From NCBI GenBank assembly GCA_033030425.1, contig JAUFSD010000016.1, forward strand, positions 558,001 through 622,000: a DNA stretch of 64,000 nt. The letters run 5' to 3'. Of this stretch, positions 63,003-64,000 are shown one piece after another. The position numbers and the translations under genes are program-made. Source of the DNA: Verpa conica. Taxonomy: Eukaryota > Ascomycota > Pezizomycetes > Pezizales > Morchellaceae. Below the pieces are notes generated by a model. The model was given only the letters and a program-made list of their open reading frames with translations. It made no database searches and was not told the DNA's origin. Each line of letters opens with the position of its first letter. Position 1 is the stretch's first letter.

Positions 63003-63491
63003 GGCAAAAAAAATTGATTTACATACTTCTGATATGCAGACGTTGTTTAAATCTAGAGCCCAGCGTTTTAATGCCGGATTTCTGCCGGGGTGGGTGAGAT
63101 TTGATAGGAGGGGGAGTTGTCGAATGCAGCCACCCTGTTCCCCAGGGTCCTTCGGTTAGGGGGCGAGGGCGAGGATTTGTTGATTGTAGCACCAAAACAC
63201 TCACGCGGGCGAGGGAACTGGAGCGGAGTGGGTCTCTTGACTTTGTTCCAGGAGAGAAACAGCATGAGGGCAGAAGAGCAGCTGTGCCTCCCTATGCAAC
63301 CTAGGATTCGCTGTAGCTAACCATAAGCTGTCTAACGTTTGTTAATTTGGAGTCTTTCCGCCGCCACCGGGCTTTCCCCACGAGCCTCTCTTTGTGGAGG
63401 GTGGGCGGCGTGGACCCTTTCCTCCGTATCCCTCCTATTACTCCCCGTTTGATAGAGGATAGCAGTTATGGCCTATTCACGAACTAGGTAG

Positions 63492-63540
63492 AAAGGGAAA
63501 GGGAAAGGGAAAGTAAGGGAAAGTAAGGGAAAGTAAAGGG
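63492..63540 (+). repeat. GGGAAA / GGGAAAGTAA tandem repeat
   Basis: GGGAAA units turn into three GGGAAAGTAA-like units, a purine tract of about 50 bp. Confidence 0.8.
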
Positions 63541-63600
63541 AGAAAAAGGAACGGGTCCACTACTGATACTGATTACCCCCCAACACCCTTACCTCTGGTA

Positions 63601-64000
63601 TGTAGATATCTCTTCACCCTCCCCCCCCCATCCCATCCCATCCTATCCTATCCTATCCCATCCCATCATCAGCATCCATCTAAAACCTTTGCTTTCTCCT
63701 GATAGCTCGAGAGTTCCCTGGTTTGCCCGGAGCAGCCTTCAAGATCAAAATCCCTTCCCCGCATCCTCCCCACTATCAGATATTGAACATACATCAGCTG
63801 GCTCGCCCTTCTCTTCAGGGATTCAATTACCTACATCCACATTTTCAATCCAACTTGTGCTCCCTTATTGATATCAACTTCCTCATCCTCCGCCTCCACC
63901 ACCCCCATTCTATTATTGATAGCTTCCCACCCTAGTATTTCTCTAAAGCTACTACTACCCCTCTCTCGTTTACCGTACCGTCATTCCGCATCAAGGTTGC
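63601..64000 (+). promoter_or_regulatory. CT-rich stretch, possible leader of a gene past the right edge
   Basis: TCCYA repeats (63631-63666) are followed by 330 bp that are C/T-rich on plus, with no long coding frame. Fungal promoters and 5' leaders often look like this, so a plus-strand gene may start beyond 64000. This is an inference from composition only. Confidence 0.3.

Larger units (their letters stand above)
58000..63600. other. AT-rich gene desert with decayed repeats
   Basis: No gene with a recognisable domain. Two overlapping opposite ORFs of about 130 codons (59174-59582) and a 158-codon minus ORF (62526-63002) are the only longer open stretches; neither shows family motifs. Repeats include (TCTA)5 near 58993, a possible degraded MITE relative (61590-61720), and a cluster of GGCC motifs (61862-61959). 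From 62500 onward the GC content rises. Confidence 0.4.

Noticed and set aside
1..64000. CRISPR arrays, rRNA genes, bacterial operons or prophage
   Set aside because: No spaced identical repeats, no rRNA signatures, and intron-rich eukaryotic genes throughout.

Overview
The window looks like a nuclear chromosome segment of a filamentous ascomycete (Pezizomycotina). The evidence is the gene content: PacC, a Sip3/Lam3-type contact-site protein, a cell-wall-integrity MAPKK, a borate transporter, and a NACHT protein with ankyrin repeats. Introns are almost all 47-155 nt, with GTRNGT-type donors and CTAAC-like branch sites. There is a TTAGGG-type interstitial telomere repeat. Broad AT-rich gene-free stretches would fit an early-diverging class such as Pezizomycetes (truffle or morel relatives), but that placement is an inference.

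Layout. 1-2575 (+): 3' part of a NACHT/ankyrin NLR-like gene cut by the window edge. 4231-5257 (-): ARV1. 6123-6292: a TA-flanked MITE. 6771-8387 (-): OST1. 9259-11062 (-): a TPR plus J-domain co-chaperone. 12264-14185 (-): a putative regulator with a Rua1_C/DUF4451-type C-terminus, followed by 5.4 kb without a gene. 19645-24327 (-): SIP3/LAM3-like. 25338-26450 (+): VAM7, head to head with SIP3. 27528-31569 (-): USO1/p115. 32292-33422 (-): EB1-family MAL3/BIM1. 33856-36236 (-): BOR1. 37258-38783 (-): an unrecognised six-helix membrane protein. 42314-44744 (-): pacC, whose upstream region holds a dense array of its own recognition hexamer. 50174-51789 (-): MKK1/2. 57082-57999 (+): an F-box-like ankyrin protein, 0.2 kb from four telomeric repeats. 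The last 6 kb has no convincing gene; its CT-rich right end may lead into a gene beyond the window.

How the genes relate. Most are core eukaryotic genes. Several belong to the secretory and endomembrane system: ARV1 (ER lipid homeostasis), OST1 (N-glycosylation), USO1 (ER-Golgi tethering), VAM7 (vacuole fusion) and SIP3 (sterol/lipid contact sites). PacC and MKK1/2 are stress-signalling regulators, for ambient pH and the cell wall. The two ankyrin genes near the window ends are the accessory part. Multi-exon models were built by hand from splice signals, reading-frame continuity and family motifs. In every multi-exon model the coding length closes on a whole number of codons. The pacC start codon was not found.

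The strongest unexpected signal is eight GCCAAG hexamers within 109 bp upstream of pacC, with five more further upstream. This suggests a strong autoregulatory module.
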